Assembly: GCF_003852895.1 (NCBI RefSeq)
Contig: NZ_QUSW01000009.1
Span: forward strand, 241,217-305,216
DNA length: 64,000 bases
Direction of reading: 5' to 3'
DNA from: Rhizobacter terrae
Lineage (GTDB): Bacteria; Pseudomonadota; Gammaproteobacteria; Burkholderiales; Burkholderiaceae_C
Shown: positions 1-8,005 of the stretch, one piece after another
Layout: every line of letters begins with the position of its first letter
Position numbering within the stretch: position 1 is the first letter of the stretch
The notes under the pieces: model-generated
The model's database searches: none
Seen by the model: only the letters and a program-made list of their open reading frames with translations
Told to the model about the DNA's origin: nothing
Made by a program: the position numbers and the translations under genes

Positions 1-1
1 G

Positions 2-799
2 CCCCGCCCCCAGGAACTGAGCGTGGATGAAGTCCGCGCCCTGATGGCGCAAGGCGCGATTGCGCCCTGGCTGCAGCCCAAGGTTCGGGTGGACACCTGC
101 GAGGTCGTCGGCTTCGAGGCGCTGATGCGTGCGCAGGATGCCGAAGGCCGGCTCATCACCCCGGACCGCCTGATCGGCCCGCTGGCCGCTGGAGGGCTGC
201 TCGATCAGGCGTCCATGCAGATGGCCAGGCAGACCATTGACTTCGTGGGGCACTGCCTGTCCGAGGGCATGGCCATCAGCGCGTCGATCAACATCAGCAT
301 GCAATCGCTGGCCAACTTCGGGTTCTGCCAGGAACTGGTCCGCGCGGTCGACGCCATCGAGCTGGACCCGAGCTGGATCACCATCGAGATCACGGAAAGC
401 GAGACCATGTGCGACCTGGCCCAGGTCATCGAGAACACCGCGCGCATCCGCATGCTGGGCTTCAACCTCGCCATCGACGACTTCGGCACGGCGTACTCGA
501 GCTTCTTCCAGCTCTCGCAAATTCCGTTCTCCGAACTCAAGATCGAACGAGCCTTCGTCACCGGCCTCGGCGAAGACCCGGCTCGCCAGGCCATCGTGCG
601 GGCTTGCGCCCAGCTGGGCAGTTCGCTCGGGTTGCAGGTCGTGGCCGAAGGCGTGGAGAACGCCAGCGAACTGGCGGCCGTGCGGCAGTGCGGATGCAGC
701 CAGGTCCAGGGCTATCTCGTGTCCCGTCCGATGCCGCCCCAATTGGCCTTTGACTGGCTGCGGCAACTCGACAACGTTTGCGTGCCCCTGCCGGCCTGA
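2..799 (+). CDS. EAL-domain cyclic-di-GMP phosphodiesterase (5' end outside window)
   Basis: Hydrolyses c-di-GMP to pGpG in the cytoplasm. The reading frame is open to the left edge, so the true start and any N-terminal receiver or sensor domain lie upstream; an internal GTG at 23 is the first start codon visible. Counting from that GTG, the EAL signature is at residues 32-34. The other catalytic-site motifs are present in order: NIS, EITES, DDFGTAYSS, LKIER, AEGVE and QGYLVSRPM. All metal and substrate residues therefore look intact, and an active enzyme is likely. No GGDEF domain is visible in the part present. It converges on the histidine kinase gene, with stop codons only 12 bases apart. 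Confidence 0.9.
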   Translation, partial: PRPQELSVDEVRALMAQGAIAPWLQPKVRVDTCEVVGFEALMRAQDAEGRLITPDRLIGPLAAGGLLDQASMQMARQTIDFVGHCLSEGMAISASINISMQSLANFGFCQELVRAVDAIELDPSWITIEITESETMCDLAQVIENTARIRMLGFNLAIDDFGTAYSSFFQLSQIPFSELKIERAFVTGLGEDPARQAIVRACAQLGSSLGLQVVAEGVENASELAAVRQCGCSQVQGYLVSRPMPPQLAFDWLRQLDNVCVPLPA

Positions 800-819
800 A
801 CGGCCCGACGGTCAGGCCG
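792..819. terminator. Hairpin between convergent genes
   Basis: CGGCCTGA (792-799) pairs with TCAGGCCG (812-819) around a 12-base loop. The stop codons of both convergent genes lie inside the arms. There is no T-run on either side, so a role as a bidirectional terminator is only plausible. Confidence 0.35.
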
Positions 820-2779
820 CCGCGGCAGGCGCCGGCTGCGCTGAAGGAAGCGGCCGCGCGTCCACCTGCGGCAGCCACATCGTGACCGTGGTGCCCCGGC
901 CCGCTTCACTGGACAGCTCCAGGAGGCCGCCGAGCAGCTCGATGATCTCCTTGACGATGCTCATGCCCAGGCCGGTGCCCGGGATGGTGCCCGAGTCGTC
1001 GGCCCGGTAGAACCGCTCGCACACGCGGGCGAGCTGCTCCGGCGTCATGCCGATGCCCTGGTCCACCACGGTGATGCCCGCCTGTGCGCTGCCCTCTTGC
1101 CGCCGAGTGACCACACTCACCCGCACCTCGCCCCCCTGAGGCGAGTACTTGTAGGCGTTGGACACCACGTTGCGCAAGGCTTGGCCGAGCTTGGACGGAT
1201 CGACCTTCACGCTGGCCGGCTCCGCAGCCAGCTCCACGATGGGACCAGGCCGGTCGGCCGGCGGACTGTATTCGGCGACCACCGAGTTCACGATGTCGCG
1301 CACGTCCACCACCTCGGGCCTGAAGTCCTTGCCGCGACGCGCCTCGATGCGGGCCAGGTCCAGCAGCTCGTTGACGATGTCGATCATGATCCCCGTCTGC
1401 CGGTAGACGATGGCCACCACCTCCGCCTGGCGCTCGGGCGACAGGCGCCGCTTCATCATCAGCTCCGTGAAGCCGTAGATGCTCGTCATCGGCGTGCGCA
1501 GTTCATGCGCGGCTGTCGACAGGAATTCGCTCTTCAAGCGATCGACTTCGGTTTCGACGGTCACGTCGCGCAGGTGCAGCACCTGTCCGATCGCGCCGCC
1601 CTGCCCCGACCCCAGGCTGAGTTCCACCGTGCGGCGCCCCGGGCCATTCAGGTCGATGGTGCGCCGCCGCCCGCCCATGGATTGGCCGGAACCTTCCTGG
1701 CGCCTCATCGCCTCGAAGGTCGGCAGCGCCTCGGCGCCGCCCATGCAGCACATTGCGAACTGGGCAGCGAATTCATCTTCGGTGAGGCCGAGCACCTGGG
1801 CGTCGTCCACGCCGGTCAAGCGGCTGAACCCGGGACTCACGTAGTTCACGCACAAGGCCTTGTCGAACGAGACGAAGCCGTCCGGGCTCAGCGAGAAGAT
1901 GGCGCCCAGCTGCTCGGTGTGCTCCTGCAGCGTGCCCACGAGCTGGGTGATCATCCGCGTGATCGCATCGATGTCGCCGCTTCCGGCTTCGCCGCGCACG
2001 CTGGCGGTGGGCACGAGTTCCTCCAGGATCTTGCGCAGGGCCGCCAGCGCTGCCTCGCGGGCGCGCTCCTCCTGCTGCAATTGCTCGTTGGTCTGGCGCA
2101 GGCTTGTCGCCGTCCTGCTGAGCACGTCGAACGTGCGGCGGAATTCCACCGGCGCGTCGTCGGGGAAGCGCAGTGCGTCTGGCACCACGCCATGGGAGAG
2201 CTCGTCGCCCATCGAGTCGATCCGCCCGAGCCAGCCCAGCCAGCGGCGAAGCGGCCAGCGGATGAGCACGATGCCCGCGGCCATGCCGATGCCGGCCAGC
2301 AGCATGGCCACGCGCGCCGAGCGCCACAGGCCCCCGGCAATGCGGTCCGGCGCGAACTGCATGCGCAGCACTCCATAGTCGCGCCCTCCCGCCACGATGG
2401 GCAGGTTGGTGTCGTACAGGCGGTCGGCCACGCGTTCAAGCAGCCACCCAGGCGGCGTCACCACCGGCGCCTCGTGTTGCTCCACTCGCACGACGCCGCC
2501 ACGCACGTCGATGAACGAGGCGCTGGCGAGGTCGGAATGGCTGAGTGCACGCTCCAGCGTGCGTCGGATGGTGTCGTAGTCGCCGATGACCGCGCTGTCG
2601 CTCACCGTCGAGGCCACGATCATGGAGACCGACAGCGAGCGCTCCATGGCGCTTTCCAGCTCAAGGCTGAACACGTAGCGGTAGAACATGGCCAGACCGC
2701 TGGCCACGAAGACAGCCAGGGTCAAGACGTACAGCGCATAGACGCGTCCGACGAGCGAGCGGGGAAGGAGTCGCACCAC
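812..2779 (-). CDS. Membrane histidine kinase with periplasmic sensor and PAS domain
   Basis: Sensor kinase of 655 residues when started at the GTG at 2779. That start lies 7 bases after the stop of the binding-protein gene and just ahead of the first membrane helix; the frame stays open further upstream but would run through that gene. Order of parts: TM helix ~13-33, periplasmic region ~35-155, TM helix ~156-175, linker with coiled coil, PAS ~292-400, HisKA with phospho-acceptor His ~425 (AAHELRTP), and HATPase with N box (NVVSNAYKYSP), G1 (DQGIGM) and G2 (GTGLGM). There is no receiver domain on the chain, so it presumably phosphorylates the receiver encoded upstream. It is last in an operon Hpt - receiver - periplasmic binding protein - kinase, which suggests that the binding protein presents a ligand to its periplasmic loop. 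Confidence 0.88.
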   Translation of the reverse strand: MVRLLPRSLVGRVYALYVLTLAVFVASGLAMFYRYVFSLELESAMERSLSVSMIVASTVSDSAVIGDYDTIRRTLERALSHSDLASASFIDVRGGVVRVEQHEAPVVTPPGWLLERVADRLYDTNLPIVAGGRDYGVLRMQFAPDRIAGGLWRSARVAMLLAGIGMAAGIVLIRWPLRRWLGWLGRIDSMGDELSHGVVPDALRFPDDAPVEFRRTFDVLSRTATSLRQTNEQLQQEERAREAALAALRKILEELVPTASVRGEAGSGDIDAITRMITQLVGTLQEHTEQLGAIFSLSPDGFVSFDKALCVNYVSPGFSRLTGVDDAQVLGLTEDEFAAQFAMCCMGGAEALPTFEAMRRQEGSGQSMGGRRRTIDLNGPGRRTVELSLGSGQGGAIGQVLHLRDVTVETEVDRLKSEFLSTAAHELRTPMTSIYGFTELMMKRRLSPERQAEVVAIVYRQTGIMIDIVNELLDLARIEARRGKDFRPEVVDVRDIVNSVVAEYSPPADRPGPIVELAAEPASVKVDPSKLGQALRNVVSNAYKYSPQGGEVRVSVVTRRQEGSAQAGITVVDQGIGMTPEQLARVCERFYRADDSGTIPGTGLGMSIVKEIIELLGGLLELSSEAGRGTTVTMWLPQVDARPLPSAQPAPAAAA

Positions 2780-2786
2780 GGCGGGG

Positions 2787-3629
2787 TCACTGCACCTGCT
2801 GCGGCGCGCTGCGGTAGAAGTCCCGGTAAGACTTGTACTCGCTGCCGTCGGAGGGCACGAAGGCGGCCATCGCGGGCAGGCCGGCGGCCTTGGCGGCCTG
2901 CTCCAGCACCTCGCGCCCCTGCGGGTCATTCGCCATGGCGAAGAAGGCCGCTGCCACGGCCTTGACGTCGCCGGCAGGCACCTTGGACGAATGCATCAGG
3001 GCCAGGTCGTGCAAAGGGGCCGACGACCACAGCACACGGAAGGCCTTGCCTTCACGCCTGGCATAGCCCTCGACCAGTTGCGAGTTCGCGCCCGCGGCGG
3101 CCGCGCGTCCACTGAAGATCTGGGCGAAGGCCGCATCCATGTTGCCGGCGAACACGACTTTCACGTCGACCTTGTCCTGCAGCAGATGGCCGTAGGTGAA
3201 CTTGTAGGCGATGGTGGCCTCGGGCCCGGGAAATGCGACTTCCTTGCCGGCCAGTTGCCGCACGTCGGTGATGGGCGAATCCGCAGGCACGACGATCTGG
3301 CCGCGCACAGGCGGCGTCTCGCGCCGGCCGAACACCTTCCAGCCCAGGTGTTCACGGTCGGGGCTGAAGAGGTGGTTGGAAAACACGAAGTCGACCTCGC
3401 GCGCCAGCACGTAGCTCGTGGTGTCTGCCGAGGTCCGGCCGATCTTGAGCTGCAGCTTGACGCCGCTGCGCTCGGAGACGTAGCGCACGATGGGGTTCCA
3501 GTAGGCCGCCGTGACGCTGATGCCGTACTGGTTGACCGGTGAGAAGAAATACTCGGGCTGCGCCTGGGCGGCCAGCGGAAGGCACAGTGCCCCCAGGGCC
3601 GCGGCCAGGGCACGGCGTGTGGGATTCAT
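2787..3629 (-). CDS. PhnD-family periplasmic binding protein (sensor accessory)
   Basis: Exported solute-binding protein of 280 residues with an N-terminal signal peptide cut near AAQAQP. The fold family is that of phosphate/phosphite/phosphonate binding proteins (motifs SGVKLQLKIG, DFVFSNH, GKEVAFPGPEAT). No permease or ATPase gene is nearby. Instead the gene lies inside a two-component operon, overlapping the receiver gene by 4 bases (ATGA) upstream and lying 7 bases before the kinase downstream. This is the layout of binding proteins that feed a histidine kinase rather than a transporter; AioX of the arsenite-sensing AioXSR system is a precedent from the same broad superfamily. The ligand cannot be read from the sequence; an oxyanion is a guess. 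Confidence 0.85.
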   Translation of the reverse strand: MNPTRRALAAALGALCLPLAAQAQPEYFFSPVNQYGISVTAAYWNPIVRYVSERSGVKLQLKIGRTSADTTSYVLAREVDFVFSNHLFSPDREHLGWKVFGRRETPPVRGQIVVPADSPITDVRQLAGKEVAFPGPEATIAYKFTYGHLLQDKVDVKVVFAGNMDAAFAQIFSGRAAAAGANSQLVEGYARREGKAFRVLWSSAPLHDLALMHSSKVPAGDVKAVAAAFFAMANDPQGREVLEQAAKAAGLPAMAAFVPSDGSEYKSYRDFYRSAPQQVQ

Positions 3630-4024
3630 GAGGGCTCCTTGCTGCTGTCCGCCTTGGTGAACATGGATTCGACCGTGTCCAGCAGCTTCTGGGGGCTGAA
3701 CGGCTTGACGATGTAGGAATTCGCCCCGGCGGCGACGCCTTCACGGACGTCGTTGATCTGCCCGCGGGCGGACACCAGCACGATCTTGGTGTGCGACAGG
3801 TCCGGCATGGCACGCAGCTGGCGGCAGACTTCCAGGCCGTTCATCGGCCCGGGCATCATCACATCCAGCAACACCAGGTCCGGCTTGATCGATTCGGCCA
3901 TGCGCAACGCGGCCGCGCTGCCGTTGGCCTCATGCAGTTCGACGCCGTCTTCGAGCATTTCAAGCGACCAGCGGACCAGGCGTCTGAGGTCCGCCTGATC
4001 ATCGACGATCAGGACACGTTTCAT
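3626..4024 (-). CDS. Single-domain response regulator (CheY-like)
   Basis: Stand-alone receiver domain of 132 residues from the ATG at 4024 (an upstream in-frame ATG at 4081 would add 19 residues with no receiver similarity). Motifs: MKRVLIVDDQ at the start with the acidic pair, DLVLLDVMMPG carrying the phospho-accepting Asp, LVSARG with the conserved Ser, and YIVKPF with the conserved Lys. It has no output domain, so it probably acts as a phosphate shuttle or by protein contact. It overlaps the binding-protein gene by ATGA and follows the Hpt gene, so kinase, receiver and Hpt probably form one phosphorelay. Confidence 0.9.
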   Translation of the reverse strand: MKRVLIVDDQADLRRLVRWSLEMLEDGVELHEANGSAAALRMAESIKPDLVLLDVMMPGPMNGLEVCRQLRAMPDLSHTKIVLVSARGQINDVREGVAAGANSYIVKPFSPQKLLDTVESMFTKADSSKEPS

Positions 4025-4084
4025 GGTTCGGGTTGTCGGTGGAAAAAGCGGTCCCTTGATGGCAGGACCAGGGTTGGACACGAT

Positions 4085-4777
4085 TCATGGCGGCAAGGCC
4101 AGGAAGACTTCACGGATCAAATGCCTGCCCAGCGCAAGGACATGGCCGGTTTGGCCGGCCAGCAGCGCGTTCTGCAATTCGTCGGCGGCCGACGTGACGC
4201 TCATGTAGCCGTAGGAGCCGGCCGATCCCTTGAGCGTGTGGGCCAAGTGCAGCAGTGTGGTGCTGTCGCCTTCGTCCAAGGCCTGCCGGAGCCCGGCAAG
4301 CTGGGCGGCCAGGCCGGCGCGGAATTCAATCTTCAGTGCCTGGAAGTCGGCGTCGTGCTCGACGTCGAGCACGGTATGTGGGCCACTGGCCGCGGCGGCC
4401 AGAAGCGGGGCCAGCCATTGCGCCAGCTTGCCCTGCGCCGGACAACCCGCCAGGACGGCGTCAAACCCGTCAGCCGGCGACACGCAGCGGACCGTGCAGA
4501 CGCTGCGCACCCAGCCGACGATCGGCCGATGGTGACCGGCCGCGCGCAGCATGCGCACAAATTCGCCAGCCGGCGCTGCGTCGGACGTCTCCAGCACCAG
4601 CAGGTTGTACGAGCGCTTCAAGACGGCTTCGATGGCCGAATCCGCATCCCGCACGGTGTCGGTCTCCAGCCCCAGGCGCTGGAGCCGGCACACCAGGCGG
4701 TACGCACCGAAGGCAGGCCTGGCGGCCAGCAGCACGAACGGCGCGCAGGCAGCAGCGATGTGGCGGTCGGCGGACAT
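4085..4777 (-). CDS. Hpt phosphotransfer protein with degenerate receiver-like N-terminus
   Basis: A protein of 230 residues. The C-terminal third carries a histidine phosphotransfer motif, LAHTLKGSAGSYGY, with the phospho-accepting His. The N-terminal ~120 residues have the length and helix/strand rhythm of a receiver (FVLLAARPAFGAYRL, YNLLVLETSD), but the acidic pair and phospho-accepting Asp are not evident, so it is at best a pseudo-receiver. First gene of the operon, with an FNR/Anr-like box about 64 bases upstream of its start codon. The kinase downstream lacks its own Hpt and receiver; this protein and the stand-alone receiver would complete the relay. The output is unknown. Confidence 0.8.
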   Translation of the reverse strand: MSADRHIAAACAPFVLLAARPAFGAYRLVCRLQRLGLETDTVRDADSAIEAVLKRSYNLLVLETSDAAPAGEFVRMLRAAGHHRPIVGWVRSVCTVRCVSPADGFDAVLAGCPAQGKLAQWLAPLLAAAASGPHTVLDVEHDADFQALKIEFRAGLAAQLAGLRQALDEGDSTTLLHLAHTLKGSAGSYGYMSVTSAADELQNALLAGQTGHVLALGRHLIREVFLALPP

Positions 4778-4840
4778 GTGCCGTTATCGACCGCCGCACT
4801 CGCCCGTTGAGGCGCCCGGTTGCCGCGCAGTCCTTCAAAC

Positions 4841-4854
4841 TTGACGCAGATCAA
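4841..4854 (-). promoter_or_regulatory. FNR/Anr-like box
   Basis: TTGACGCAGATCAA matches the FNR/Anr consensus TTGAT-N4-ATCAA at 9 of 10 defined positions. It lies in the 91-base gap between the Hpt gene (start 4777) and the end of the hydrolase gene, and is the only sizeable control region for the reverse operon. If bound, it would put the phosphorelay under oxygen control. No clear -10 was assigned. Confidence 0.6.
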
Positions 4855-4868
4855 GCCTGCGGCGTGAA

Positions 4869-5690
4869 CTATTCCCGGCGCCCCAGCCGCTGGCCAAAGA
4901 ACGCGAGGATCTCGTCGCGCGCCGCGAGCGTGGGCTGTCCGGCTTCGTCGATGAGGTGCGCCGTGACGACGCTGTGCGGCTGCGTCACCACCTGCTCGAA
5001 GAAGGGCGGCAGCGACTTCTTGTTGGCCGAGCTGTCGGGCAGCACGCGGGCGACGAAGCGCTGCCCCAAGGCCTGCGCGTAGGCGGCGAAGCGCTCGGCC
5101 CGGCAAAAGTGGTCGCCTTCGAATCGGTAGGCGAGCACCGTCAAGTCCTCGCGGTCCATGCGCTCGCGCACGGCGGCCAGCTCATCGGGCGCGATCTCCA
5201 GCCCTGCCGGGTCGTTCAGCGGCAGCGTGGGTTGCGACAGCACGGGCGCGAGCATGGCCGGCTCCAGCATCATCGTGAGCGCAAAGTTGCCGGTGAAGCA
5301 CATGCCGATGGCGCCCACGCCCGGGCCCCCGCACTCCTCATGCGCCAGCCGGGCCAGCGCCCGCAGCCATTGCGTGACCGGGCTGGACTGGTTGGCCGCC
5401 ATGGCCCGGAACTCGGCGCTGACGCAGGCGCGCTTGAAAACGGCCACGCCCTCCTCCGCCTGGGGCACTGCGCCGTCGCGGCCGAACAGCGAGGGCATGT
5501 AGACGGTAAAGCCGGCGTCGCGCACCCAGCGGCTGAAGCGCGCGACGTGCGGACTGATGCCGGGCATCTCGGTCATCACGATCACGCCTGGGCCGGTGCC
5601 GGCCACGTGGACCACCTTGGTCGCACCGTTGAGCGTGATCTCTTGTGCTGAGAAGTCGTCGAGGGGATCGTCCTGATCGAGGGGGCGCAT
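4869..5690 (-). CDS. Dienelactone hydrolase family protein
   Basis: Alpha/beta hydrolase of 273 residues. It shows the dienelactone-hydrolase nucleophile elbow GMCFTGNFAL with Cys as nucleophile, the N-terminal strand PGVIVMTEMPG, and a late His in AHLIDEAGQ that could be the catalytic base. Such enzymes open lactone or ester bonds in the cytoplasm; the substrate here is not known, and the protocatechuate genes are 20 kb away. It is transcribed divergently from a GlxA/AraC-type regulator starting at 5785, a common pairing in which the regulator controls the neighbour. Confidence 0.85.
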   Translation of the reverse strand: MRPLDQDDPLDDFSAQEITLNGATKVVHVAGTGPGVIVMTEMPGISPHVARFSRWVRDAGFTVYMPSLFGRDGAVPQAEEGVAVFKRACVSAEFRAMAANQSSPVTQWLRALARLAHEECGGPGVGAIGMCFTGNFALTMMLEPAMLAPVLSQPTLPLNDPAGLEIAPDELAAVRERMDREDLTVLAYRFEGDHFCRAERFAAYAQALGQRFVARVLPDSSANKKSLPPFFEQVVTQPHSVVTAHLIDEAGQPTLAARDEILAFFGQRLGRRE

Positions 5691-5784
5691 GGTCTTGTCG
5701 CAATGAGTGGATGGGCTTTCATTGCATCGCGCCAGGGCCTAGACTGGCAGTGTCTTGTTTGACATGTTTGAGGCGTTTTCAGCC

Positions 5785-6768
5785 ATGCCTGATTTCACTG
5801 TCGTGGTTCTGTCCGGGTCGTTCGCCGCGGGCGTGGCCATCACGCTGGACGTGCTGGGCGCGGCGGCCTCGCTGGCGCCGGGGTTGAAGCTGCCCCGGCC
5901 GACCTGGCGGGTGATGTCTGTCCAGGGCGGCCTCGTGCCACTGACCGGCGGCCTGCATGTGGACACGGACTGCATGCCTGCCAAACCGCGTGCGGATGCT
6001 TCCACCTGGATCATTCCCGGCCTCGCCATGAACACGCCCGCAGCCGTCGCCAACCGCCTCGCCGCCAGCGATGCGCGGCAGGCCACCGACGCCGTGCGGC
6101 GCCACGTCGCACACGGCGGGCACGTGGCAGCGTCGTGCTCCGGCGTCTTCCTGCTGCAGGCCGCGGGCCTCGTCCAACAGCGGCGCGTCACGACCTGCTG
6201 GTGGCTGGCGCCAGAACTGCATCGCCTGGAACCGGGCAGTACCGTGGATGCCGACCGCATGGTCTGCGCCGACGGGCCGGTGCACACCGCGGGCGCCGCC
6301 ATGGCGCATTCCGACCTGATGCTGCACCTCTTGCGCATCCGCTTCGGCAGTGCCTTGGCCGAGGCTGTGAGCCGCACCTTGCTCATCGATGCGCGGCAGG
6401 CGCAGGCGCCCTTCGTCGTTCCGGCGATGAAGGCCAACGGCAACGAACTCGTCAGCCGGCTCACCCGTCGCATCGAGTCGGCCCTGCCGACGCCGCCCAG
6501 CGTGACCGAACTCGCCAGCGAATTTGCCATGTCCGAACGCACCCTGGCCCGCCATGTGCGCGCTGCCACCGGGCACGGCACGCTGGCGCTGGTGCAAGGC
6601 GTGAGGCTCAATCGCGCTCGCACGCTGATCGAGACGACGCGACTGTCCATCGAGCAGGTGGCAGCAGAGGTGGGCTACGAAGACGCGACCGCCCTCAGGC
6701 GCCTGATGCGCAAGACCGCCGGCGCGACGCCGAGCCAGTTCCGCCCGGCCCTGGATCGCAGCGCCTGA
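5785..6768 (+). CDS. GlxA-type AraC family transcriptional regulator
   Basis: A 327-residue regulator counted from the ATG at 5785 (an in-frame ATG at 5755 adds 10 residues). The N-terminal ~190 residues are a DJ-1/PfpI-like domain, with AASCSGVFLLQAAGL resembling the Cys elbow of that fold. The C-terminal ~100 residues are a double helix-turn-helix AraC domain (ELASEFAMSERTLARHV and IEQVAAEVGYEDATALRRL). It is divergent from the dienelactone hydrolase gene with a 94-base gap, so control of that gene and of itself is likely. The effector is not predictable. Confidence 0.88.
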   Translation: MPDFTVVVLSGSFAAGVAITLDVLGAAASLAPGLKLPRPTWRVMSVQGGLVPLTGGLHVDTDCMPAKPRADASTWIIPGLAMNTPAAVANRLAASDARQATDAVRRHVAHGGHVAASCSGVFLLQAAGLVQQRRVTTCWWLAPELHRLEPGSTVDADRMVCADGPVHTAGAAMAHSDLMLHLLRIRFGSALAEAVSRTLLIDARQAQAPFVVPAMKANGNELVSRLTRRIESALPTPPSVTELASEFAMSERTLARHVRAATGHGTLALVQGVRLNRARTLIETTRLSIEQVAAEVGYEDATALRRLMRKTAGATPSQFRPALDRSA

Positions 6769-6782
6769 AGCTCGGACGACGC

Positions 6783-7094
6783 TCAGGCGACTTCGTAGCT
6801 GCAGTCGCAGCCCTGGCCCGCGGCGATGAGCCGACGCGCCCAGCGCCGGACCATCGGTGCGGTCCAGCGCAGCAACCAAGGCAGGAACTGCGCAGGCGAC
6901 TCGATCAACCCGCAGCGGTACAGCCCGCCGTCATCGCGCCATTGCAGGGCATCGCATCGCCCTTCCCGTTTGCCGCTGATGAGCATGCCCACCGGACACG
7001 GCTGCGTGGCGCAGCACAGCCCGCAGCCGTTGCAAGGCTGCCCGGCACCGGGCTTGGCCGGCGCGGCGCTGTGAAGGCGGATGACTTGGTGCAC
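6783..7094 (-). CDS. Small cysteine-cluster protein (metal or Fe-S binding)
   Basis: About 103 residues if started at the GTG at 7094. The reading frame continues upstream, but that part overlaps the divergent binding-protein gene and looks non-coding. A dense cysteine motif, CNGCGLCCATQPCPVG, followed by a spaced Cys pair (GRCDALQW and YRCGLIESP) and a final CDCSYEVA, resembles the YkgJ-type cysteine-cluster proteins thought to chelate Zn or an iron-sulfur cluster. No partner enzyme is adjacent: it converges on the GlxA-type regulator (14 bases) and diverges from an orphan solute-binding protein. The function is unknown and the start is uncertain. Confidence 0.65.
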   Translation of the reverse strand: MHQVIRLHSAAPAKPGAGQPCNGCGLCCATQPCPVGMLISGKREGRCDALQWRDDGGLYRCGLIESPAQFLPWLLRWTAPMVRRWARRLIAAGQGCDCSYEVA

Positions 7095-7206
7095 CTTGCC
7101 ATGATGGCCCGGCCGCGGCGCGGCCGATCCGTCAAATACCGGGTGAAATCTCCCTGCCGCGCCGCGACAGGGCTTCGCCTCGACAAGGACAGCGCGAGGC
7201 ACTAGC

Positions 7207-7974
7207 ATGCGCCAGTCTTCAACGGCACCTCCGGTCATGAGCCTGTTGGCCACTCGCAGTACGTTCCTGGCATGCGCGTTCATGCTCACCACATCGGCAC
7301 ACGCGGCATTGCACATGCTGACCGATGAGAACGCGCCCTTCGGATACACCGACCCCGCCAGCCAGAAAATCACGGGCATCACGGCCGAGATGGTGATCGA
7401 GGCGGCAAGGCGTGCCAAGCAGCCCTATGTGCTGGAGATCTTTCCCTGGGCACGCGCCTATTCGCTGGCAAAGAACGACCCCGACACCTGCGTCTATCCG
7501 CTGGTGCGGCTGCCCGAACGTGAATCACAGTTCCAGTGGATCGGGCCGCTGTCGGTCAACACCTGGGTGCTGTATGCCAAGACCAGTTTCCCGGGCAAGG
7601 TCAGCAGCCTGGCTGACCTTGAGAAATACGTGATTGGCGGATTGCTGCAGGACGGGCCGTCGATGTACCTCAAGTCACAGGGCATCAAGATCGACCTGGT
7701 GGGCGACAACAAGCACAACCTGAAGAAGCTCGCGGCCGGCCGCATCGACTTGTGGGCGACCGGCCTGCATCGCGGACGGGCACTGGCGGCCGAGGAAGGC
7801 ATCACCGACATCAAGCCGATCTACACCCTCAAGGAAGTCGACCACTATCTCGCCTGCAGCCCGAAGACGGCGGAAAGCGCCGTCAAGGCATTGAACCAGG
7901 CCGTCGACACCATGCGCAGCGACGGCTGGATGAAGAAGATCGGCGAGCACTACCAGAGCGCCGTCGCGAAGTGA
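7207..7974 (+). CDS. Periplasmic solute-binding protein, family 3 type (orphan)
   Basis: A 255-residue exported protein. A second in-frame ATG at 7237 gives a more typical signal peptide ending TSAHA. After cleavage it reads like amino-acid-type binding proteins: GYTDPASQKITGI near the N-terminus, EIFPWARAYSLAKN, and a C-terminal SDGWMKKIGEHY. There is no permease or ATPase gene nearby. Many such orphans in Burkholderiales serve as sensory or redundant binding proteins. The ligand is unknown. It ends just before a strong GC hairpin and converges on an AraC-type gene. Confidence 0.8.
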   Translation: MRQSSTAPPVMSLLATRSTFLACAFMLTTSAHAALHMLTDENAPFGYTDPASQKITGITAEMVIEAARRAKQPYVLEIFPWARAYSLAKNDPDTCVYPLVRLPERESQFQWIGPLSVNTWVLYAKTSFPGKVSSLADLEKYVIGGLLQDGPSMYLKSQGIKIDLVGDNKHNLKKLAAGRIDLWATGLHRGRALAAEEGITDIKPIYTLKEVDHYLACSPKTAESAVKALNQAVDTMRSDGWMKKIGEHYQSAVAK

Positions 7975-7977
7975 ATG

Positions 7978-7998
7978 CGGGCGGCGTGAGGCCGCCCG
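7978..7998. terminator. GC-rich hairpin between convergent genes
   Basis: CGGGCGGC, loop GTGAG, GCCGCCCG. It lies in the 31-base gap between convergent genes. It has no T-run, so termination is plausible but not shown. Confidence 0.4.
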
Positions 7999-8005
7999 AC
8001 CCTCG

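Noticed and set aside
1097..2965. 622-codon forward open frame opposite the first histidine kinase
   Set aside because: Antisense shadow of a clear kinase gene, His/Arg/Gly-rich with no domain; typical of GC-rich genomes.
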